Assembly (NCBI GenBank): GCA_009926245.1
Contig: RFPG01000113.1
Coordinates: 1 to 5,224 of the forward strand
Direction: 5' to 3'
DNA: 5,224 nucleotides
Source: Sphingobacteriia bacterium
GTDB lineage: Bacteria; Bacteroidota; Bacteroidia; UBA7662
How positions within the stretch are numbered: position 1 is the first letter of the stretch; each line of letters opens with the position of its first letter. Below, in pieces: positions 1 to 5,224 of this stretch. The position numbers and the translations under genes are program-made. The notes below the pieces were generated by a model that ran no database searches, was not told where the DNA came from, and saw only the letters and a list, made by a program, of their open reading frames with translations.

Positions 1-37
1 CAGTCAAAAGGGAAAAAAAGCGGGGGCTTGGTCTCAT
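1..37 (-). CDS. Possible 5' end of a secreted-protein gene (partial, leaves window at left)
   Basis: Reading leftwards from an ATG at 37-35 gives MRPSPRFFSLLT before the window ends. The sequence before the ATG (about 38-60) is AT-rich and has no Shine-Dalgarno motif, as is usual for Bacteroidota starts. A basic stretch (R2, R6) followed by FFSLL resembles the beginning of a signal peptide, and the PRFF-LL run also occurs in the signal peptide of the nuclease at 1845. If real, the gene lies 62 bp downstream of the stop of the 554-aa surface protein on the same strand and could be co-transcribed with it. Only 12 codons are visible, so no family can be named. The same bases can also be read as a short hairpin followed by a T-run, so this could be a weak terminator instead. 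Confidence 0.33.
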   Translation of the reverse strand, partial: MRPSPRFFSLLT

Positions 38-99
38 TAAAGTGTAAAATTTAAAAAGCAAAACTATAACCCCTGCAGCGAACCCTACGATTTAAGGGA

Positions 100-1764
100 T
101 TAAAAAGCCCCTAATTTTAAAGTCATTGGCTTTGGCCCCAGGATGGTTGGGTGCAGGCTGACCATGAAGGTTCCCACCGGAGCTTGTCGAATCGTAGCCT
201 CCAACCCTGCATTTCCTTCCAAGATCTCGCTGTCCAGCAAGCGGCCGGAGACATCCCAAAATTGAAGGAGAGCAGAGGTTGGCACTTGAATGCGCACCGA
301 ATTGGGAACACCGGCGACCCTGCTCAAAGCAAAGGCATCAGGCGCCTTTGCAGGGATTTTGGCTGCCAAACGAAGCCTTTCCAAAGGATGGCCTTGAGGA
401 TCGGTCCACTCCGATTCGGGCAAGAGTACGATGGGGCCGCTGCCTCCACCCTGAGGCCTCAAATGCAAGGTCAAAAGGACGGCGCCTTCATGACCTTCCC
501 ATCCTTGGGTGTCAAACCAAGCCAAACGAAGACGATTCCCAACCCATCGATAGTCCGGAAGTAGACCTGGCAAGGAGGATTCAACCCCGACACCCTGCCA
601 ACCATCCGGAATCATAAGATCAAGGCTCAGGGAACCCAAAAGTGCAGATTCCGTTAATACGAGGGGAACCAGGACCTCCTCCTTGCCCAAAGCAACAGGG
701 ACCTCTCCTTCCAAAGCGTAGGAAAAAGTCCGCTGTACGGACGGCAAGAAACTCCCGTTCACATCTCCATAACATATTCCACGAATATTTTGTGTCACCG
801 AAGAGGAACTAATGCTCAGAGGAATGGACTCAAATCGCCAATCCCCCGCCCCAAAGGAAGTGATATTGCCGGAATATCGGCGGGTGGCCAAGAGAGCATC
901 CCCGGTATTGATGGAATTGGTTGCATTGACATCGGCCGCACCCAGGCGAAGCCCGGTGAGATTAATTAAATTACTGAAATGACGGCTGATTTGGAGGGCA
1001 TCCGAGGCGCTCACCCCGCCCCAAGGACGACTGCTCTGCGCAGTTAAGGTATAAGAACCAGTCGCTACATTGTTCAAAACATATTGACCGGAAGCATTGG
1101 TCGTAGCTGTTGCCACCTGTACTCCACCGGGCCCCAACAAACGAACCTGGCTGTTAACGATCGGAGTCATCGCCGTATTATCGTAATGTAGAACCCCGCT
1201 GACCGAGAACGCAGGGCTTTGTTCAGTCAAAGTCAGGCTGTTGGTATAGATCTCATCACCGCTGGTTCCGCCGTTGTTGTTTGCGGCGTTGGAGCAATAG
1301 TAAAAAGTCACATCGCCGGTTCCCGCAGCCGGTGCGGTCCATTGAAAATTCCACGTAATCGTTCCAGACGTGGTGGCGGTGTTTCCGTTCCAGGTTTGGG
1401 ATAGGTAACCTGATGCCAAATCGGTGCGATTGGTGGTGGAGATCAAGGTGCCTGCATCGCTGCCATTGCCATCTTCGACCTTGAGTTGAAATCCAAATTT
1501 GACACGGGTTGCTCGGTTTACCGTCAAACTCACATTGTAGGTCTGGCCCGGAACATAGGCGGTAGGGACCGAGCCGTTCAGCAGGAGACTGCGCGTGGCG
1601 GGCCCTGAATTAAGAGCCGTCCCTCCGTGACACGAAGTACAATTGGATTCTCCGGGTGAACCCGTATGGCCCAAAGGAGGGTTGGAACTGGAGGTTAGGG
1701 CCGTGTAAACCCCTCCCAAAATCAAGAAGGAAGGCAAAAGCAGAGTTTTGTAGGATATTCGCAT
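100..1764 (-). CDS. Modular T9SS-exported surface protein: CxxCH motif, Reeler-like, dockerin-like and cohesin-like domains
   Basis: This 554-aa protein starts with a signal peptide (basic MRISYK, then hydrophobic residues to about 23). Next come GHTGSPGE and CTSCH (C42, C45, H46), a single haem c-type motif, leading into a beta-rich region at about 50-180. That arrangement matches the choice-of-anchor V/Reeler-like domain common in Bacteroidota. Residues 188-245 form a carboxypeptidase-regulatory-like beta-sandwich. Residues 248-338 are dockerin-like: two DAL-[IT]-R-[HR]-[FY] helices, and a loop with D278, N280, T282 and D289 at the usual calcium positions. Residues about 346-470 resemble a cohesin-like fold (VPLVL, then RLRLAWFD, then GAVLLTLHL). 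The last 75 residues, with LQFWDVSGRLL and a final strand, look like a type A T9SS sorting domain, implying export to the cell surface or medium. The ATG at 1764 is the only start that places the signal peptide correctly. Function is unknown; haem attachment and the cohesin call are by eye. Confidence 0.9.
   Translation of the reverse strand: MRISYKTLLLPSFLILGGVYTALTSSSNPPLGHTGSPGESNCTSCHGGTALNSGPATRSLLLNGSVPTAYVPGQTYNVSLTVNRATRVKFGFQLKVEDGNGSDAGTLISTTNRTDLASGYLSQTWNGNTATTSGTITWNFQWTAPAAGTGDVTFYYCSNAANNNGGTSGDEIYTNSLTLTEQSPAFSVSGVLHYDNTAMTPIVNSQVRLLGPGGVQVATATTNASGQYVLNNVATGSYTLTAQSSRPWGGVSASDALQISRHFSNLINLTGLRLGAADVNATNSINTGDALLATRRYSGNITSFGAGDWRFESIPLSISSSSVTQNIRGICYGDVNGSFLPSVQRTFSYALEGEVPVALGKEEVLVPLVLTESALLGSLSLDLMIPDGWQGVGVESSLPGLLPDYRWVGNRLRLAWFDTQGWEGHEGAVLLTLHLRPQGGGSGPIVLLPESEWTDPQGHPLERLRLAAKIPAKAPDAFALSRVAGVPNSVRIQVPTSALLQFWDVSGRLLDSEILEGNAGLEATIRQAPVGTFMVSLHPTILGPKPMTLKLGAF
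751..1203 (-). repeat. Copy A of the shared beta-sandwich plus dockerin-like module
   Basis: This encodes residues 188-338 of the surface protein. It opens with SGVLHYDN and closes with CYGDVNGS. It is homologous to residues 502-653 of the nuclease across the divergent region. Between W248 and W309 a hand alignment needs no gaps and gives 32 identical residues of 62. The DNA has diverged clearly, so this is an old protein-domain duplication or shared domain stock rather than a recent DNA repeat. In this copy the protein continues past GDVNGS into a cohesin-like domain and a T9SS sorting domain. Confidence 0.85.
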
Positions 1765-1844
1765 CTTTGATGAAGTTAAAAAGAAATAACAACAAGGATA
1801 ATCATTTGTTTAGTCCCTGTGAACCAAACCATTAAATATTTATC
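1765..1844. promoter_or_regulatory. Divergent promoter region for the surface protein and the nuclease
   Basis: These 80 bp are the only non-coding sequence between two genes transcribed away from each other, so both promoters should lie here unless they sit inside the opposing coding regions. The stretch is AT-rich and contains a perfect 10-bp palindrome, TAAATATTTA, at 1833-1842, ending two bases before the nuclease ATG. Neither start has a clear Shine-Dalgarno sequence. For the minus gene, a TTTG and a downstream TATCCTTG resemble the Bacteroidota -33/-7 pattern (TTTG and TAnnTTTG) with one mismatch. Their spacing of about 24 bases is longer than usual, so exact promoter positions are not assigned. 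No riboswitch-like structure was seen. Confidence 0.5.
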
Positions 1845-3815
1845 ATGCCGATTCCAACCCCTCCCCACTACTTGCCTCGCTTTTTCTTACTCCTTGGGGT
1901 CGCCATGGTTCATCTTGGGTTGCCAGCACCCCTCAAGGCCCAAAACGCCCTGAGTCTTTCCCAAAGCGTCCTGGCCTTTGGGAATCGAACCGAAACAAGC
2001 AATGATACCTTGGGTTTGACCGTCACCAACACCGATACAGCTAGCATCCTTTGCCGAGCCCGTTGCCTTCCCTATTACGGTCACTTTCCCTTTACCACCA
2101 ACGACACCCTCTTTGGCTTGGCCCCTGGACAATCCAAGCGGGTCGTCGTATCGTTCAAACCCCGGCACAACACCTGGAATAATACCGACTTATTGCTTTC
2201 GCATAACGGCAAAGGAGGAACCCTGCGGGTTGATTTAACAGGCCAGGGCGTCTTCAGCCAGGCTTACTATGCCTCCACCCAAAACCTCGAAGGCGAAAGC
2301 CTGCGAGCTGCCCTGGCCCAACGGGTCAGTTCACCGTATACCTCCTTGGGCTATTCGGGAACCAACAATGGGCGACTCCGTATGTTCGGTGTTATTGACA
2401 ATTGGAAAGTGAATGGCCGGGAACCCGCCCATGCCAATCCTTACAAAAATGAATGTGTTTATTCGGGCCGGACTATATCCTACACGGCGACCGATTTTAA
2501 TACCGGAACCATCAACAATGCTCCTTACAGCATGAACACCGAACACACTTGGCCCCAGAGCTTTATGGGATCTGCCGAGCCGATGCAAAGTGACCTCCAC
2601 CACTTGTTTATTACTGACGGTGGGATTAATTCAGCCCGGGGTAACAAGCCCTTTGGCTGGGTACCCAACCCCACCCTGACCTATACCGGAGGTTCCAAAG
2701 CCAATTCAATTTGGTTCGAACCCCGGGACGCCCACAAAGGGCCGGTGGCCCGGGCCGTCTTGTACTTTGCATTACGACACGCCGCCAACAGCCAAGTAAA
2801 CCTGTCCTTCTTGGATACAGCGCAACAACGAATGTTACGGGAATGGGTCAACTTGTACCCCTCGGATTCCATCGCCATTCGTCGTAACAACGATGTCCAA
2901 GCAGCTCAATCCAATCGCAATCCCTTGGTCGACTACCCTCAATTCTTGGAGCGCATGACCACCGTGCTACCCCCATCCCAAAGCCCCACCTGGCGATCGG
3001 TAACCCTCAGCGATAGCGTACTCAACTGGGGCTTGGTCCCCGTAGGCACGGCCCTGCCCCGATCCTGCTGGGTTTGCAACAGTGGAAACGTGGTTTTGCA
3101 AGTTCAATCCATTCAGGTTAGCGGAGGGGGGTTTGGATTTAGCGGAGGAGGGACCACTACTTCGCCATTGAGTGTGAACGCCGGGGAATGTGCCGAACTC
3201 AGCCTCTTCAATTCCTCCACACAAGCCGCGGGTACGACGGCCACGGGTACCCTCAGTTTGGCCACCCAGTACAGCGGACAAAGCAGCACGGTTCACCAAA
3301 TAACCCTCCGCTCCACCACTTTCAATCCACCGGTGGTTGGAGGGCAATTAACAGGGACCCTCCGATACGACAACAGCAGCGCGTCCCCTCTGGTCGGTGC
3401 CACCGTCCGGGCCTTGGATAGTTTGGGCCAAAACGCCGGCCAAAGTCTGTGCGGTAGCCAAGGTGATTGGTCCATCCAAGGCCTCGTACCCGGCAACTAC
3501 ACGCTGGAAATTGTGAATCCGCTAAACTGGCAGGGCATCAACGGGACCGATGCCTTGTTGATCAACCGGCATTTCGCCGCCTTGCAGCCTCTCACCGGTC
3601 TCAAAGTAGATGCCGGAGATCCCAACCGGTCTGGCTCCATCAATTCCACGGATGCCCTGCAAGTCACTCGACGTTTTGCCAATCTTGTTTCTTCCTTTGG
3701 CCGGGGGGATTGGGTTTACTCGGCCCTGACGGCCACAGCCACTATTGGAGTAGGCCAACCCCTCCATATCAAGGCCCTGTGCACGGGGGATGTTAACGCA
3801 TCCCGCGCCTTTTAG
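1845..3815 (+). CDS. Secreted endonuclease I (EndA/Vvn-type) with two ASH domains and a dockerin-like C-terminus
   Basis: This 656-aa protein has a long signal peptide (PRFFLLLGVAMVHLGL, likely cut after KAQ at 33). Residues 35-137 form an ASH/choice-of-anchor D-type beta domain (VLAFGN, VTNTDT, LAPGQS, LTGQG). Residues about 140-371 are the Endonuclease_1 domain. It has NTEHTWPQS with E233 and the presumed general base H234, DLHHLF (250-255), N262 and R265 in INSARGNKPFG, FEPRDAHKGPVARA (291-304) and NRNPLVDYP (357-365). All the family's hallmark motifs are intact, so metal-dependent, largely sequence-independent cleavage of DNA (and perhaps RNA) outside the cytoplasm is expected. Residues 383-490 are a second ASH domain with a glycine-rich loop and a CWVC pair (408-411). 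Residues 502-653 repeat the beta-sandwich/dockerin-like module of the divergent neighbour, with D592, N594, S596 and D603 in the loop. It ends three residues later, without a T9SS sorting domain. Likely roles are nutrient DNA scavenging or extracellular DNA breakdown. Confidence 0.93.
   Translation: MPIPTPPHYLPRFFLLLGVAMVHLGLPAPLKAQNALSLSQSVLAFGNRTETSNDTLGLTVTNTDTASILCRARCLPYYGHFPFTTNDTLFGLAPGQSKRVVVSFKPRHNTWNNTDLLLSHNGKGGTLRVDLTGQGVFSQAYYASTQNLEGESLRAALAQRVSSPYTSLGYSGTNNGRLRMFGVIDNWKVNGREPAHANPYKNECVYSGRTISYTATDFNTGTINNAPYSMNTEHTWPQSFMGSAEPMQSDLHHLFITDGGINSARGNKPFGWVPNPTLTYTGGSKANSIWFEPRDAHKGPVARAVLYFALRHAANSQVNLSFLDTAQQRMLREWVNLYPSDSIAIRRNNDVQAAQSNRNPLVDYPQFLERMTTVLPPSQSPTWRSVTLSDSVLNWGLVPVGTALPRSCWVCNSGNVVLQVQSIQVSGGGFGFSGGGTTTSPLSVNAGECAELSLFNSSTQAAGTTATGTLSLATQYSGQSSTVHQITLRSTTFNPPVVGGQLTGTLRYDNSSASPLVGATVRALDSLGQNAGQSLCGSQGDWSIQGLVPGNYTLEIVNPLNWQGINGTDALLINRHFAALQPLTGLKVDAGDPNRSGSINSTDALQVTRRFANLVSSFGRGDWVYSALTATATIGVGQPLHIKALCTGDVNASRAF
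3348..3803 (+). repeat. Copy B of the shared beta-sandwich plus dockerin-like module
   Basis: This encodes nuclease residues 502-653, from LTGTLRYDN to GDVNAS. Its order matches copy A: a regulatory-like beta-sandwich ending in GNYTLEI, then WQGINGTDALLINRHF, then a second loop-helix SINSTDALQVTRRF, then FGRGDW, then ALCTGDVN. The shared cysteine before GDVN (C646 here, C331 in copy A) is kept. Unlike copy A, the polypeptide stops three residues after the module. Confidence 0.85.
3787..3804. repeat. Perfect 6-bp inverted repeat at the convergent gene junction
   Basis: GGGATG at 3787-3792 and CATCCC at 3799-3804 are perfect reverse complements around a 6-base loop, TTAACG. The hairpin lies inside the last codons of the nuclease and just beyond the stop of the methyltransferase. 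On the plus strand a TTTT follows five bases later, but before the nuclease stop codon, so termination there would cut the stop off. On the minus strand no T-run follows. It may stabilise the methyltransferase mRNA 3' end, or it may be chance in GC-rich coding DNA. Confidence 0.3.
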
Positions 3816-4669
3816 GCCGGTTCAGTCCGAAGTCGGATTCCATAACAACAAACACCTGCAGCCACCGCCGCATTCAGCGACTCGGCGTTCCCATAAGATG
3901 GGATCGCCCAGAAATACCGGCACAGCGCTTTGGCCTGGTCGCTAAGACCCTTGGATTCGTTACCAACCAATAGCAGGCCGCCCTCCTTAGGAAAAGCCAC
4001 GTTGTCCATGGAAACACCGCGGGTATCGGCCCCGACAACCCACGGCCCCGTCGAAGCGCCAAGTTCATGATTGCCTGATAAGGGGGGTCCAAAAATCTGT
4101 TCCGAAAAACCGGTGATACGGGATAAATTTTCTTGGTTCAAAGGGGTGTAATGCACCGTTATCCGAAAAACAGAACCCATGGAGGCCTGCATGACCTTGC
4201 TGTTGTAGCAATCCACCGTGTCGGGACTGCAGATCAAACCGCAAAACCCAAACCAATCGGCGTTCCGTAGCAGAGTCCCCAGGTTTCCTGGATCTTGAAT
4301 CCGATCCAATACCAACCACCATGGTGGAAGATTGTTATTTCTTTCCTTTACCGGGGGTTGTCGAAAGAAACCCAAAACAGCCGGGGGACTGTTGAGCCTG
4401 GATATTCTTCCCATTTCTGTCGTGGAGGCCCATCCTATGCAATCCAAAAAGGGCTTCAATGATTGAAACAACGCAGGTTGGTCACCTTCCGGTCCTTCCA
4501 TGTGCTTGGAATCAAGAACCAATTTGGTGGGGATCCAACCGCTAAGGAGGGCTTCTGAGATCATCTTGGGGCCCTCGACCAAGACTTCGGGCTGTAACTT
4601 ACCCAATGGCCGTTGAGCGAGGGCCGCCATGGCTTTAACTTCGGCTTTGCTCCAATGTCTGTTTTCCAC
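3812..4669 (-). CDS. SpoU/TrmH-family RNA 2'-O-methyltransferase
   Basis: This 285-aa protein is a SAM-dependent SPOUT enzyme, expected to methylate a ribose 2'-OH in rRNA or tRNA in the cytoplasm. The N-terminal substrate-binding domain (about 7-100) has the typical SKAEVKAMAALAQ and VLVEGPKMI segments. The catalytic knot domain carries motif 1, LDRIQDPGNLGTLLRNADW (121-139, with N129, G131 and R135), motif 2, LLLVGNESKGLS (232-243, with N237 and E238), and motif 3, IPSYGNAESLNAAVAAG (256-272). The GTG at 4669 was chosen because the family N-terminus aligns from SKAEVK. The open frame continues to an ATG at 5032, but that part is antisense to the next gene. An ATG at 4630 (272 aa) would remove the overlap but cut family-like residues. 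A GGAG lies about 12 bases before the GTG. The exact target base cannot be told from the sequence. Confidence 0.93.
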   Translation of the reverse strand: MENRHWSKAEVKAMAALAQRPLGKLQPEVLVEGPKMISEALLSGWIPTKLVLDSKHMEGPEGDQPALFQSLKPFLDCIGWASTTEMGRISRLNSPPAVLGFFRQPPVKERNNNLPPWWLVLDRIQDPGNLGTLLRNADWFGFCGLICSPDTVDCYNSKVMQASMGSVFRITVHYTPLNQENLSRITGFSEQIFGPPLSGNHELGASTGPWVVGADTRGVSMDNVAFPKEGGLLLVGNESKGLSDQAKALCRYFWAIPSYGNAESLNAAVAAGVCCYGIRLRTEPA

Positions 4670-5224
4670 CTTCCAAAGATACTCCGCTGGCTGAACCTGC
4701 TCGTTTTGCCGCTGATGCTCTTGCAGAGTTCTTGCACGGTCCAAAAAAGACTGGGTGAGGGCAGCGTATGGCTCCAAGGTTATCGTTTGGAAGGGGTTCC
4801 CAGAGCCCAGGCCAGGGCCCTGGAAAAATCCCTTAAGCCACCCCTGAACCGCCGTGCCTTGGGCCTCTTCCCCTGGCGGACCCATGCTTTTCTGGGATTG
4901 CGCCAAGGTCAAACCACCCGATTTCGAAATGCCATTCTTACTCGATTTTCCGAAGCACCGGTTTTGAGTACCACAGAAGGCCTGGATTCCAAGGCCGAAT
5001 TCTTGCGCAAGTCCCTCATGGACCAAGGCCATCTTCGGGCATCGGTTCGGTCGGAGCGAAAGCTAGGTCGACGGGGCGCCGTCGAGGTCTTTACGATGGA
5101 CCCCGGGCCGGTTTATTTACTGGGTCCGATTGAAACTCGGTGCACTTCCCCAGAATTAATTCCGGTTTTGGAAGGATTGTTGGCCCAAAACCCCGAACGG
5201 TTTCCCCGAAGCGGGCAGCCCTAC
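4655..5224 (+). CDS. BamA/TamA-family outer-membrane assembly lipoprotein, N-terminal part (runs off window)
   Basis: There are 190 codons, open to the last base. The N-terminus MSVFHLPKILRW is followed by a hydrophobic stretch, LNLLVLPLMLL, and a lipobox ending QSSC (C27), so it should be a lipidated protein. The next residues, CTVQKRLGEGSVWLQG, match the C-x-V-x-K-x-L-x-E-G start typical of Bacteroidota BamA/TamA-like proteins. Residues about 100-160 look like a POTRA repeat: APVLSTTEGLDSKAEFLRKS, then DQGHLRASV, then VEVFTMDPGPVYLLGPI. The rest of the POTRA region and the Omp85 beta-barrel must lie beyond the window. The family inserts or helps export outer-membrane proteins. The ATG at 4655 gives a full signal peptide; the ATG at 4715 would leave only MLLQSSC. 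It starts inside the first codons of the divergent methyltransferase, a pairing I recall from other Bacteroidota. No Shine-Dalgarno is visible. Confidence 0.85.
   Translation, partial: MSVFHLPKILRWLNLLVLPLMLLQSSCTVQKRLGEGSVWLQGYRLEGVPRAQARALEKSLKPPLNRRALGLFPWRTHAFLGLRQGQTTRFRNAILTRFSEAPVLSTTEGLDSKAEFLRKSLMDQGHLRASVRSERKLGRRGAVEVFTMDPGPVYLLGPIETRCTSPELIPVLEGLLAQNPERFPRSGQPY

Noticed and set aside
14..29. Rho-independent terminator on the minus strand (AAGC-CCCC-GCTT plus T-run)
   Set aside because: The stem is only 4 bp, and the same bases read as the start of a signal peptide. It is not strong enough to call.
83..112. Small inverted repeats (CCCT...AGGG) just after the surface-protein stop
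   Set aside because: Stems are only 4 bp with long loops and no proper T-run; this is within chance expectation.
151..564. Plus-strand open frame of 137 aa
   Set aside because: It lies wholly antisense to the surface-protein gene, its composition shows no recognisable domain or signal, and the minus-strand protein has a continuous convincing architecture there.
3121..3153. Near-direct repeat AGCGGAGG...AGCGGAGG
   Set aside because: It encodes the SGGG-F-GFSGGG loop of the ASH domain. Two short copies are explained by glycine-rich coding and are not a mobile or regulatory repeat.
2967..3347. Minus-strand open frame of 126 aa inside the nuclease gene
   Set aside because: It is antisense to the second ASH domain, with low-complexity Gly/Arg-rich content and no motif; a shadow frame.
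4670..5032. N-terminal 121-residue extension of the methyltransferase frame (406-aa version starting at 5032)
   Set aside because: It is antisense, codon for codon, to the BamA/TamA-type gene, which has a clear lipobox and a POTRA-like region. In this register the antisense frame stays open simply because the sense gene has no TTA, CTA or TCA codons there. The extension shows no family similarity, and the methyltransferase N-terminus aligns from about 4669.
1..5224. tRNA, rRNA, CRISPR arrays, insertion sequences, attachment sites
   Set aside because: No tRNA cloverleaf, regularly spaced repeats, transposase-like coding or terminal inverted repeats were seen on either strand.

Overview
The window comes from a member of the Bacteroidota. 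A large secreted protein at the left ends in what looks like a type IX secretion (T9SS) C-terminal sorting domain. Two proteins carry the carboxypeptidase-regulatory-like plus dockerin-like module common in secreted proteins of this phylum. Starts lack clear Shine-Dalgarno sequences, and the one non-coding promoter region is AT-rich. The genome is moderately GC-rich for the phylum. I cannot assign a genus.

Layout from left to right. At bases 1-37 (minus) there may be the first 12 codons of a further secreted protein, leaving the window. At 100-1764 (minus) lies a 554-aa modular surface protein: signal peptide, a CxxCH haem-type motif, a Reeler-like (choice-of-anchor V type) domain, a beta-sandwich plus dockerin-like module, a cohesin-like domain and a T9SS sorting domain. 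An 80-bp AT-rich divergent region (1765-1844) separates it from 1845-3815 (plus), a 656-aa secreted endonuclease I (EndA/Vvn family). The nuclease core is framed by two ASH (HYDIN/SPD-2-like) domains and followed by the same dockerin-like module. At 3812-4669 (minus) lies a SpoU/TrmH-family RNA 2'-O-methyltransferase, tail to tail with the nuclease and sharing 4 bp of interleaved stop codons. At 4655-5224 (plus) begins a lipoprotein-type BamA/TamA-family outer-membrane assembly protein that runs off the right edge. Its start overlaps that of the methyltransferase head to head.

How the genes relate. The methyltransferase and BamA/TamA genes look like ordinary chromosomal housekeeping genes. 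The left half is a secreted accessory pair. Both proteins carry a homologous dockerin-like module, but only the left one has a cohesin-like domain and a T9SS sorting domain, while the nuclease stops right after its module. This allows a speculative reading: the T9SS-exported protein could be a surface scaffold that holds the nuclease, perhaps for DNA scavenging. No established undescribed system can be claimed from sequence alone. The scaffold idea and the compressed gene junctions are the points most worth checking.
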